DNA of 64,000 bases from Chloroflexota bacterium (GTDB taxonomy: Bacteria; Chloroflexota; Ktedonobacteria; Ktedonobacterales; Ktedonobacteraceae): assembly GCA_005881495.1 (NCBI GenBank), contig VBHI01000325.1:46104-110103 (forward strand), given 5' to 3'. Made by a program: the position numbers and the translations under genes. The notes under the pieces were generated by a model. That model was not told where the DNA came from. It did not search any database and was given only the letters and a program-made list of their open reading frames with translations. This document shows positions 8,974 through 16,961 of this stretch, piece after piece. Within the stretch, counting starts at the first letter, position 1. Every line of letters begins with the position of its first letter.

Positions 8974-9255
8974 AGTCGTTCCTCCTTCGTAGATTACACC
9001 GTTTTTGTTGGCAACATTCAACAATCATTGTATGGGCTTTTCTCGCGATTCCGCGCTTGCCCGTTTATACAAAAAACGAACTACGTGATACAGAGAATAC
9101 ACACTACAGACAGATACGTTTCTTCTGACAGACCGCTTCTCAACCCCCAGCTACAAGAATGATGAGCCGGAACAGACCTCTCTCATTCAATACTACTATT
9201 GTACGTGAGACTTTCCTGTTAGTCAATGGTTATCTATAAGAAACTCTTTTCAGTG

Positions 9256-10110
9256 TTAACTGTCTTTGCTCGCGGTAATGACCATAACGCCTGCAGTGCC
9301 GGGACCAGCATATGCACCTAGTACTGCTCCAAGTTTATATCTGGGTATCTCGCCCTGGTACACTGTCTTCAGTGACTGTGCGAGTTGTTGACCAACTTCT
9401 TCATCTGACTCGATGACGGCCATCTCTTCCACCACGCCCAATTCGCCGACCAGTTGTGCGATACGCGCATACGCTTTGCTGCGCGTGCGCGGCTGTTCGA
9501 TGGGGACGATCTCCCCGTTCTTAAAGGAGAGGATAGGTTTAACGCTCAATATATTGCCGAGCAGTGCTCTTGCCCCACCTATGCGTCCCCCACGCTTCAA
9601 GTATTCCAGGGTGTCCAGAACGAAGAAGATTTTCATGCGAGCCAAACGGTCGAGAAGGCGCGCCTTCAGCTCCGGCAGGCTTAAACCACGCTCCGCTTCT
9701 TTCGCAGCTCGCATGACGGGTATCCCTAAGCCCAGGCTGACTATGCTAGAATCAACCAGCTCGATGGGAATCTTTTTCAATTCATCAGGCAGCGCTTCCC
9801 AACCGCTACAGGCGGATTGATAGGTACCGCTGAGTTTTGAGGAGACATGCACTGAAAGGATACCATCTACCCCCTCGTTGATCAGTCGCTTGTAAGCCTC
9901 CTCAAAGGCGGCAGGAGGAGGTTGCGAGGTGCGCGGCGATACTTTGCTTGTCTGTAGCTTGCTATAAAAGCTCGCGTTATCCAGTTCAATGCCATCGAGA
10001 AAGGCTTCGTCGCCAAAAAATACTATCAGCGGGACAATTGTGATGCCAAGGGCCTTTGCTTGCTCTAGTGGAATATCGCAAGTACTATCGGTGAGGATGC
10101 GAACAGCCAT
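9256..10110 (-). CDS. DegV family fatty-acid-binding protein (FakB-like)
   Basis: DegV proteins bind a fatty acid and present it to the DhaL kinase FakA for phosphorylation, for use in lipid synthesis. The N-terminus VRILTDSTCDIP and the motifs SPRTSQPPPAAFEEAY, SVHVSSKLSGTYQSA and LEYLKRGGRIGGARA are diagnostic. GGAGG precedes the ATG. The gene lies directly downstream of a DhaL/YloV-type kinase on the same strand, which supports a FakA-FakB pair. Length 284 residues is normal. Confidence 0.92.
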   Translation of the reverse strand: MAVRILTDSTCDIPLEQAKALGITIVPLIVFFGDEAFLDGIELDNASFYSKLQTSKVSPRTSQPPPAAFEEAYKRLINEGVDGILSVHVSSKLSGTYQSACSGWEALPDELKKIPIELVDSSIVSLGLGIPVMRAAKEAERGLSLPELKARLLDRLARMKIFFVLDTLEYLKRGGRIGGARALLGNILSVKPILSFKNGEIVPIEQPRTRSKAYARIAQLVGELGVVEEMAVIESDEEVGQQLAQSLKTVYQGEIPRYKLGAVLGAYAGPGTAGVMVITASKDS

Positions 10111-10192
10111 GTCTTACCTCCATCTGACACTCCGTAGTGCCCCGTCTTGTTGGAGAAAGTATACTATGCTCTCCCTGAGAAGTCGAGATGTA

Positions 10193-11893
10193 TTATTCTG
10201 CCGAGAGGATGTAGGCATAATAGGGCTGCCCACCGTCGACGACCTCTATCTCAATGTGCGAATATTGGGCTTTAATACGCTTCGCTGTTTCCTGTGCCTC
10301 TTGCGCGGTGACATCTTCCCCGTAGTAGAGCGTCAGAATCTCGTAGCGGTCGATGTGCATGCGTTGCAGCATGTCACGGATAACCTCTTCGATGGTTTGC
10401 CCTGCGATGGTGAGATTGCCATTGATCAGGCCAATGAAATCACCTTCGCGCACATGGACGCCTCCAATCTGCACCGTGCGTACGGCGGTGGTAATTTCAG
10501 CCGTTTGCGTGTTATCGGCGGCCTCGGTCATCGTCTTGCAATTGGTGGCAAAATCGGCCTCATAATTACAGGCAAGCAAAGAGGCAATGCCCTGGGGCAT
10601 CGTTGCGGTCGGGACGATGTACACCTCTTTATCTGCCAGGTTATCAACCTGGCGGGCGCTCAAAATGACATTGCTATTATTGGGCAGGATGATCACCTTC
10701 TGCGCTGCCACTGAATTGACCGCCTTTAACAGTTCTTCGATACTGGGATTCATCGTTTGCCCACCCGGGACAATAACACTTACTCCCAGGCCCTGAAAGA
10801 CTTTTTCAAAGCCCGCGCCAGAGACTACGGCGATGGTGGCCAGATCAGGGGTGAGCGTGCTTGTGTCATATACTTCCTCTTCCTGGTCAGCGGCGTGCTC
10901 CGCTTCACTCTCAGCAGCGTAGGTGAGGCTTTGTTCCTGCAGATTTTCAATATTGATGTCTAACAGGCTGCCCAGGCTCACCCCATAGTCGAGGACTTTG
11001 CCAGGCCAGGGGACATGGGTATGTACCTTGAGCATCTTCTCGTCCCCTGCCACGACCGTCGATTCGCCGCCCATATCGATGATCGTCTGTCGAATGCTAT
11101 CAACATCCAGCTTTTCACCGCGCAGCAGGAAAACGACCTCGTAGCCAAATTCTTCCTCGATGCTCACCCGCCCCTTCATAACGTGAGCTTCTGCAGGTGT
11201 TACGAGCGAGGGCGCCGCGCCCAGTTGTACCGCTTCGCCGCGAATATAGCGCCAGATGCCTTCTAGAATGGTGCAAAATCCCTGTCCGCCGGAATCGACC
11301 ACGCCTGCCTGTTTGAGCGTGGGCAGAAGATCGGGTGTGCTGGCGACCGATTGCCGGGCAGCGGTAACCACCACTTGCATCAGGCCAACAAGATCGTCGC
11401 CATGGTCCGCGCTGACTCTGGCGGCCTCCGCACTTTCGCGCACCACGGTCAGTATCGTTCCTTCCACGGGCTTGAGCACAGCCCGGTAGGCAAGGCGTGA
11501 TGCTTCTTCGAGAGCAGCGGCGAGATCGGCAGCTGCAAATGTCTTTTTATTTTCTAAACCCTGTGCCAGGCCACGTAGTGTCTGCGAGAGAATGACGCCC
11601 GAGTTGCCCCGCGCGCCCATTAAGGCTCCGTGTGCCAGCTTCGCGGCGATGATTCCCGCGGAGGTTTCGTTGCTCTCGGCAATGCCGCGTATGGCTGCTT
11701 GCATGGTGGCTGTCATATTAGAACCGGTATCACCATCGGGTACCGGAAAGACATTTAGTGCGTTGATAACCTCGCGATGCTCTTCTAACCATGCCGCGCC
11801 CGCGAGGAGAGCTCTCTTGAGATCCTGCCCGTCAAAAACGCTGATTCGCCGGAGATGTTGCGTGCGTACTGTGCGAGGTGACTGTTCCTGCAT
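10193..11893 (-). CDS. DhaL-type kinase, YloV/FakA family
   Basis: Probable fatty acid kinase catalytic subunit. The N-terminal DhaL domain (about 20-215) has the metal/ATP signature NVFPVPDGDTGSNM and GARGNSGVILSQ. The middle and C-terminal regions (EEFGYEVVFLLRGE, VHTHVPWPGKVLDYG, LPNNSNVILSARQ) are those of the YloV family. Length 566 residues fits. It lies between Asp23 and DegV genes. The order rpmB, Asp23 (YloU), YloV is also seen in Firmicutes, so the assignment is well supported by context. Confidence 0.92.
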   Translation of the reverse strand: MQEQSPRTVRTQHLRRISVFDGQDLKRALLAGAAWLEEHREVINALNVFPVPDGDTGSNMTATMQAAIRGIAESNETSAGIIAAKLAHGALMGARGNSGVILSQTLRGLAQGLENKKTFAAADLAAALEEASRLAYRAVLKPVEGTILTVVRESAEAARVSADHGDDLVGLMQVVVTAARQSVASTPDLLPTLKQAGVVDSGGQGFCTILEGIWRYIRGEAVQLGAAPSLVTPAEAHVMKGRVSIEEEFGYEVVFLLRGEKLDVDSIRQTIIDMGGESTVVAGDEKMLKVHTHVPWPGKVLDYGVSLGSLLDINIENLQEQSLTYAAESEAEHAADQEEEVYDTSTLTPDLATIAVVSGAGFEKVFQGLGVSVIVPGGQTMNPSIEELLKAVNSVAAQKVIILPNNSNVILSARQVDNLADKEVYIVPTATMPQGIASLLACNYEADFATNCKTMTEAADNTQTAEITTAVRTVQIGGVHVREGDFIGLINGNLTIAGQTIEEVIRDMLQRMHIDRYEILTLYYGEDVTAQEAQETAKRIKAQYSHIEIEVVDGGQPYYAYILSAE

Positions 11894-11937
11894 TGTGACT
11901 CCCAGGGCACCACAAGTGGCCCCCTACAAATACTCGT

Positions 11938-12339
11938 TTATTTTTGGCTCTGAGGAGTTGGACCGTGGCCTAGTCCCTGGACGTTCACGTTAACCTGTGC
12001 TACCGATACGCCAAGCATCTTCTCGATAGAGAACTTGACGCTGCTCATGATGTTTTGAGCAATCTCTGACATGCGCAGCCCGTATTCAAGCGCTACGTAG
12101 ACCTCAACAATGATCTGGTCATTGATAACACGGACCTGTATGCCCTGGTTGCTCATTTCGGGCTTGAGCAGTACCGCCTGCCCATGATGTAGGCGAGGAG
12201 CGGTGATGCCGACAACCCCATAGCATTCGCTTGTGGCCTTTTTTGCAATTGTATGGATGGCGTTGGGCAAGACCTCTATTTTCCCAAGGGGACGAGAACC
12301 TTGTCGGGGCTGGATAGCAGATGCTTTAGACACGTGCAT
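11938..12339 (-). CDS. Asp23/Gls24 family protein (YloU-like)
   Basis: Small alkaline-shock/Gls24 family protein, often membrane-associated in Gram-positives, of unclear biochemical role. The family pattern is visible: GKIEVLPNAIHTIAKKA, GVVGITAP, VRVINDQIIVEVYVALEYG and a C-terminal SVAQVNVNVQGLG. The ATG at 12339, after a GA-rich tract, is preferred over 12387, whose extra 16 residues are not family-like and overlap the rpmB promoter region. It sits directly upstream of the YloV-type kinase and divergent from rpmB. Confidence 0.88.
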   Translation of the reverse strand: MHVSKASAIQPRQGSRPLGKIEVLPNAIHTIAKKATSECYGVVGITAPRLHHGQAVLLKPEMSNQGIQVRVINDQIIVEVYVALEYGLRMSEIAQNIMSSVKFSIEKMLGVSVAQVNVNVQGLGHGPTPQSQK

Positions 12340-12375
12340 ATCTTCTCTCTTTATACTCTTGCCAACACAAGCATC

Positions 12376-12405
12376 TTGCCAAAACAAGTATCTGTGTGCT
12401 ATACT
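12376..12405 (+). promoter_or_regulatory. Probable sigma-70-type promoter of rpmB
   Basis: TTGCCA (12376-12381), an 18-nt spacer and TATACT (12400-12405), about 95 nt upstream of the rpmB start. It lies in the divergent gap between Asp23 and rpmB. Confidence 0.5.
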
Positions 12406-12499
12406 CGCATGGCGTTGCCATACCAGTAGCTTCGCCTCTAATTACTATAAAGATGAGAGAATCTTCTGAATTTGATCAAATCAGGAAGGAATGATATAT

Positions 12500-12697
12500 A
12501 TGTCGTCAGGTCGTTGTGATGTCTGTGAGCGCAAGCCAATGCATGGTAATAACGTGAGTTTTTCGCAGCGGCGCACGCGCCGTCGCTTTGTACTCAATGT
12601 ACAGCGCCGTCATATGGTTGTGGATGGTACTCCGCGCACCATCAATATCTGTACCCGCTGTTTGCGCACAATGAATAAATTGCCTAAAAGCAAGTAA
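12500..12697 (+). CDS. rpmB: 50S ribosomal protein L28
   Basis: Large-subunit ribosomal protein. The sequence begins SSGRCDVCERKPMHGNNVSFSQ, with the typical L28 order (RRTRRRF.LNVQRR) and CTRCLRTM near the end. The two CxxC pairs mark the zinc-binding C+ form. AGGAAGG at 12483-12489 sits 10 nt before the ATG at 12500 and touches the upstream in-frame ATG at 12491, so 12500 is the start. The gene is 65 codons and is followed directly by a terminator shared with rlmN. Confidence 0.95.
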   Translation: MSSGRCDVCERKPMHGNNVSFSQRRTRRRFVLNVQRRHMVVDGTPRTINICTRCLRTMNKLPKSK

Positions 12698-12765
12698 AAA
12701 GGCAGCAATAAAGTGGGGCTGAGCAGTGCGCACTGCTCAGCCCCACTTTATTGCTGCCTTTTTTT
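12696..12765. terminator. Bidirectional terminator between rpmB and rlmN
   Basis: A long, nearly perfect palindrome (GGCAGCAATAAAGTGGGGCTGAGCAGTG and its complement, 12701-12758) is flanked by AAAAA on the left and TTTTTTT on the right. It can end both converging transcripts. The rlmN stop codon region lies inside it. Confidence 0.93.
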
Positions 12766-13881
12766 CTCAAAACGCGTTCGCAACTGTCCACAGGCGGCTG
12801 CGATATCATCACCGGGCTCGGCGCGAACGCTGTTGCTCACGGCATGCTCAAAGAGGATCTCTCGAAACGCGCGCATGGCCTCTGACCCTGGAGCCTTATA
12901 GCTGGCCGAAGTGGCATTGACCGGAATACAATTCACATGGGCAAACTGCTTTAACGGGGCCAATAACTCCCCAAGGAGATGGGCATATTCGGGAGTGTCG
13001 TTCACGCCCGCCAGCAGCACGTACTCGAAAGTTACCTGCCGCTTCGTGGCCGCGATATAGTCCTCGCAGGCGGCCAGCAGTTCTCGCAACGGATATTTGC
13101 GATTGACAGGCATGGTCCGGCTACGCAATTCGTCTGTCGGTGCGTGGAGGGAGATGGCGAGGTTGACCTGCAGTGCCTCCTGGCTGAGCTTACGGATAGC
13201 AGGTACCAACCCAACGGTCGAGACGGTCATATGCCGCGCACCCAGGTTGAATCCCTCGGCACTATTCAGGATGCGCAGGGCCTGTAAGACATTGTCATAA
13301 TTGTGCAGCGGTTCGCCCATACCCATCAACACAATGTTGGTGATGTGATCGATGGGCATTCTCCCAGGAAGACCTGCCGCCATCCAGGGTGCTGAGCGCA
13401 GTTCCCGTGCAAAGAAAAGCACCTGCGCTACAATCTCTCCCGTGCTCAAATGCCGGTCAAAGCCCATTTGCCCCGTTGCGCAGAACGTACAGCCAAAGGC
13501 GCAGCCCGCTTGTGTAGAGACGCAGACCGTTGCGCGTGGGCTGCTCTCACCATGCGGTGGATACAGCATCAGCACCGACTCAATCAGCTTGCCATCAGCC
13601 AGCTCAAGCAGGATTTTGCGCGTGCGGTCGTCTTTGGAGTGCAGTTCACTGCGCACAACCATTGGCCCGATAGTAGCCTCTTCCGCCAGTTGCTGGCGCA
13701 ATGTCTGGGGCAGGTTGGTCATGGCCGAGAAATCGGTTGCGAGCTGCTGATACAGCCAGCTATGGATTTGTTTCGCGCGGAAGGGCGCTTCACCACGTTC
13801 CACCAGCCATTGTTGTAACTGTGGAAGGGTGAGCGCGAGCAGGTCCGTCTTCTTCTGGGCGTCTGTCGGTGTTATCGTCAT
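12748..13881 (-). CDS. rlmN: 23S rRNA (adenine2503-C2)/tRNA (adenine37-C2)-methyltransferase
   Basis: Radical-SAM methyltransferase that methylates C2 of A2503 in 23S rRNA and A37 in some tRNAs. The radical-SAM cluster motif CAFGCTFCATG is visible after the RKILLELADGK...ESVLMLYP region. GMGEPLHNYD and the later SLHAPTDELRSR are typical, and the catalytic Cys region lies near the C-terminus (AACGQLRTRFE). Length 377 residues is normal. No ribosome site precedes the ATG: an extended -10 hexamer ends only 6 nt upstream, so the mRNA is probably leaderless. Confidence 0.96.
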   Translation of the reverse strand: MTITPTDAQKKTDLLALTLPQLQQWLVERGEAPFRAKQIHSWLYQQLATDFSAMTNLPQTLRQQLAEEATIGPMVVRSELHSKDDRTRKILLELADGKLIESVLMLYPPHGESSPRATVCVSTQAGCAFGCTFCATGQMGFDRHLSTGEIVAQVLFFARELRSAPWMAAGLPGRMPIDHITNIVLMGMGEPLHNYDNVLQALRILNSAEGFNLGARHMTVSTVGLVPAIRKLSQEALQVNLAISLHAPTDELRSRTMPVNRKYPLRELLAACEDYIAATKRQVTFEYVLLAGVNDTPEYAHLLGELLAPLKQFAHVNCIPVNATSASYKAPGSEAMRAFREILFEHAVSNSVRAEPGDDIAAACGQLRTRFEKKRQQ

Positions 13882-13887
13882 GTTTTC

Positions 13888-13896
13888 ATTATAGCA
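13888..13896 (-). promoter_or_regulatory. Extended -10 promoter of rlmN, leaderless
   Basis: On the minus strand TGCTATAAT is an extended -10 (TGnTATAAT). The six bases between it and the rlmN ATG place the expected +1 at or next to the A of ATG. No good -35 hexamer is seen, as expected for an extended -10 promoter. Confidence 0.6.
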
Positions 13897-13938
13897 CGAT
13901 TTGAGGCCGGGAGATAGCTCTATCCTTTTTTATGGTTG

Positions 13939-14721
13939 CTACTTCTCCTCGTTTGTTGCTTGCTTAAGCTGCTTCCGTCTTGAGAGGTCAAGATAGTTTT
14001 CAGGGCTGACAACGGGAGCGCCGGTTGCCTCTTCAATCTCTTTTCGGGTGTGGCCGGCAATTTGGCCTGCGTCTCGCGCATCAGTTTTGAGGTCGGGTAA
14101 ACCTTGCGAGTCTCGTTCTCGGTGGAGCGCTGTAGATGTTGCCTCACCTAGCATCGTTAAAATAAGCTCCAAGTCAGTCATGTGGTCGCGCAGGTTCTCA
14201 CGCTTCAACGATTTGAGCGCCTTGTGGTCTTGAATATTGAGGCCAAAGGTAGCATGAGCTATTTCGTTGGTAAGAATAGCGTACTCTATGCCCTCTTGTG
14301 CGCCGCGCTGGTCCCATTCATCTGTTAGCTCATTTCTAATGGCAATGCCACGCATGCGCTTTTCTATCCAGTCCTGCGGGTAGCCTTTGGCCTCGTAGAG
14401 GGTTTTCATACGTTCCATTGCGAGTTCGGGGTTTTCGATTTCTTCTAAGCGTTGCTGGCCGACTTCTGCGAGCCAGCGTTTGAATGGTTCGGCTTTGGGT
14501 GAGGGAATGCTTTGAATGATGCGGAGGAGTGTTTGACTGTCTGCAGCGTCGGTTTCGCGTAATTTTCCATCAGGAGCTTGCATTTTCAACTGTCCGATTT
14601 TTTCGGACACTTCAATGTAGCCCTCTGAGATAAGCTTTACTTTGAGATCGCTCCAATATTTGCGCGGGCGGCTACTGTCGGTAAGTATGGCGATAATATC
14701 AATAACGGAAAAATACCACAT
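13939..14721 (-). CDS. Bro-N/DinD-like protein, N-terminus probably shortened
   Basis: The first residues (MWYFSVIDIIAILTDSSRPRKYWSDLK) match a Bro-N domain, the DNA-binding antirepressor-like fold. The rest (GYPQDWIEKRMRGIAIRNELTDEWDQRG, EIAHATFG) matches DinD-like DNA-damage-inducible proteins, some of which affect RecA. Bro-N proteins normally have 15-25 residues before WYFS. Here the frame opens only a few codons upstream after a stop, and the ATG follows a G-rich tract with no spacing. The gene may be truncated or use an upstream GTT-like start. It borders an MFS pseudogene in an accessory region. Confidence 0.7.
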   Translation of the reverse strand: MWYFSVIDIIAILTDSSRPRKYWSDLKVKLISEGYIEVSEKIGQLKMQAPDGKLRETDAADSQTLLRIIQSIPSPKAEPFKRWLAEVGQQRLEEIENPELAMERMKTLYEAKGYPQDWIEKRMRGIAIRNELTDEWDQRGAQEGIEYAILTNEIAHATFGLNIQDHKALKSLKRENLRDHMTDLELILTMLGEATSTALHRERDSQGLPDLKTDARDAGQIAGHTRKEIEEATGAPVVSPENYLDLSRRKQLKQATNEEK

Positions 14722-14856
14722 CCCCCTCCCACTCCGTCCAACTTTCGTCTATACTTATTCGTAAGAGCTAACAAAGGATGCTTGCCTGGCAAGATAGTGT
14801 ATGCCTGTAAGCTGCAAGACAGAACCAACGAATGAGCCGTATAGGAAAGAAATACA

Positions 14857-16139
14857 TTGCCTACGCCAGCGTCAATACCAGAAGCACAGCCCGTACCGTC
14901 CAGGCCATCAGCTACGGGTGCCGCCAGTTTCCGGCGCGTGCTGAAAAATCGGAATTTTGTGTTGCTATGGCTGGCGCAGCTTATTTCTCTCACCATCCTC
15001 AACGCGGCCAACTTCGGTATCATCGTCCTGGTCAATGATGTCACTCATTCAGTGTTTATGGCTGGTATTGCCATTATCGCCTTCACATTCCCTGCACTCC
15101 CTTTCGGCGCGATCGCCGGTGTGGTTGTGGATCGCCTGCACAAACGCCTGGTGTTGTGGGTCAGCAATATCCTGCGCGCGGTCACTATGCTACTGATGGT
15201 CTTTTCATTGCTCTCCAACCGTACCGATTTACTGCCGCTCTACGTCCTTACCTTTATGACATCGTTGATCGGACAGTTCTTCATACCGGCTGAAGGGGCG
15301 GCTATTCCGCTGCTGGTGGGTGAGCACGAGCTGGTCCCGGCGCTCTCGCTCTTCAATATCACCACGACGCTCTCTATGGCCATCGGTTTCCTGCTCCTGG
15401 GAGGAATTATTTCCAATCTCTTTCCGCCCTTTACCCTACATTTGGCTTCGTTTACCCTGCACGTACAGTCCATCGATGTGCTCTTTGTTGTTGTGGCCTT
15501 TCTCTATCTCGTTTGCGCCGTCCTTATCCTCTGCATTCCTGCTCGCGCCTTTCATGAGGAACATCTCAAGCATCGCAGCGAGGATACTGAGCCAGGGGCA
15601 GGATTGGTGAGGTGGCAGGAGCTTATGTGCAGCAGGTATTGCATCGTCCTGCTGCTGACATGGCCATCATTCTTGCCCCTGCGGCTATCGGCCTGGTTGG
15701 CGCGTCAGCAGTCATGCCACGTATTACCGAACGCGTTGGCAAGCTGCGTTTGACCACGATAGGTCTTATTGTGCTGGGGGTCGGTTTCTCGCTCTTACCA
15801 GTTACACAGAAGCTCGCAGGGTACCTCTATGGTGAAAGTGGGGCATCGTCGCCGCTGCTCCTATGGATAACGGTGTTACTGGTGTTTTCCCTGGGAGTGG
15901 CAATAGCCTGTGTCAATATCCCAACTCAGACGATTATGCAGGAGCAAACGCCGGTTGAAGTACGAGGACGCGTCTTTTCGCTGCAGTTTATGCTGTACAA
16001 TACTGGATCGATCCCAATATTGCTCTTTGCTGGCTTCTTTGCCCAGTTCCTTGGCTTCAACTGGCTGATCTTCCTGGTCTCCGCCAGCCTGTTGCTTTTC
16101 TGCTGGTGGGGAAGATGGTATGTGAGGCAAGGCAAGTAG
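14857..16139 (+). pseudogene. MFS transporter, internal deletion with frameshift
   Basis: Two frames encode one major facilitator protein of the MFS_3/enterobactin-exporter-like type. The first (TTG at 14857, after GGAAAG) gives helices 1-6 and the central loop to about 15610 (EPGAGLVR). The second frame resumes at VAGAYVQQVLHRPAADMAI and gives helices 8-12, ending at 16139. Helix 7 and its flanks, about 50 codons, are missing and the frame shifts at the join, consistent with one deletion whose size is not a multiple of three. The product is unlikely to work. Confidence 0.8.
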
Positions 16140-16142
16140 GAC

Positions 16143-16961
16143 TCACTTTCTTACCACAAATACCAGTTCAGTATCAAATACCAGTCTCTTCACTTCCCAC
16201 TGCGGCTCATTTCCTAGCAGCTCGCGAAAGTGTGTCTCGTAATGTTCCAGCATTCCCTTACTTCGTCCCCCCAGGCTCTGAATAGGAAACGAGACAACGA
16301 GATTGTCGGCGTGAAGCTCGCGCAAGAGCCTGTGCCCTGCCATTTTGTCTACCTGTTCCAGGCAAGGTATCACCTTGAGGAGAAAGGCCACGTCCGCCTG
16401 TTGCGTTGGACACGTTTGAATCACATCGCACACCTGGGCCTTTCCTCCTACGTGCAAGATCCCTGACCATGCTTGCAAGAAGTCCATCATGCTATGGTAA
16501 ATATCGTAGGCGTAGTACTCCCTATCGTCTTCTGTCAGAGGCATCCAGGGGATAGCCAGTGGATTGAAGCCGCAGGCGATATCAAGTATGCTGCGTATAG
16601 GAGGCAGCTCGCGAAATATTTGCGTATAAAACTGCGTCAGGATAGGAATGCGCTCCCTGGTAGAAGCATGGTGATCCATGATTATGCTACATAGCTCAAG
16701 CAGGCGCTCTCGTTGGCCTGTTCGTGCCGCCAGCGTTAGCTCCTCGAGCCAGCGCGCATAGTGTTCCTTTGAGTCAAGGTACGCGCCGCCAACCTGGTGC
16801 AGTTTGTTCTTGGTGGCCTTGAGGGCGTCCTTCACTGAGCGGCGTTTGCGTAGCTCCTGTGCAGCGATATACGAGATGAGTTCATGACTGACATCTCGAT
16901 ATTTTGTACTTGCCAGGACAGCGTCAACCACCGATGCGAGCTGATCATTCTCCCTGTCCAT
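16143..16961 (-). CDS. 16S rRNA (guanine1405-N7)-methyltransferase family protein
   Basis: Matches the FmrO/ArmA/RmtB family, which methylates N7 of G1405 in the 30S A site and blocks 4,6-disubstituted aminoglycosides. The N-terminal helical domain has KYRDVSHELI and KNKLHQVGGAYL. Then come HHASTRERIPIL, the SAM motif LDIACGFNPLAIPWM, DVAFLLKVIPCLEQ and the signature VVSFPIQSLGGRSKGM. ATG at 16961 has GGGAGA 6 nt upstream (a GTG at 16964 is also possible). Length 272 residues is normal. It overlaps the 3' end of a Tgt-like gene by 17 bp, so both are co-translated. Resistance is inferred, not shown. Confidence 0.88.
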   Translation of the reverse strand: MDRENDQLASVVDAVLASTKYRDVSHELISYIAAQELRKRRSVKDALKATKNKLHQVGGAYLDSKEHYARWLEELTLAARTGQRERLLELCSIIMDHHASTRERIPILTQFYTQIFRELPPIRSILDIACGFNPLAIPWMPLTEDDREYYAYDIYHSMMDFLQAWSGILHVGGKAQVCDVIQTCPTQQADVAFLLKVIPCLEQVDKMAGHRLLRELHADNLVVSFPIQSLGGRSKGMLEHYETHFRELLGNEPQWEVKRLVFDTELVFVVRK

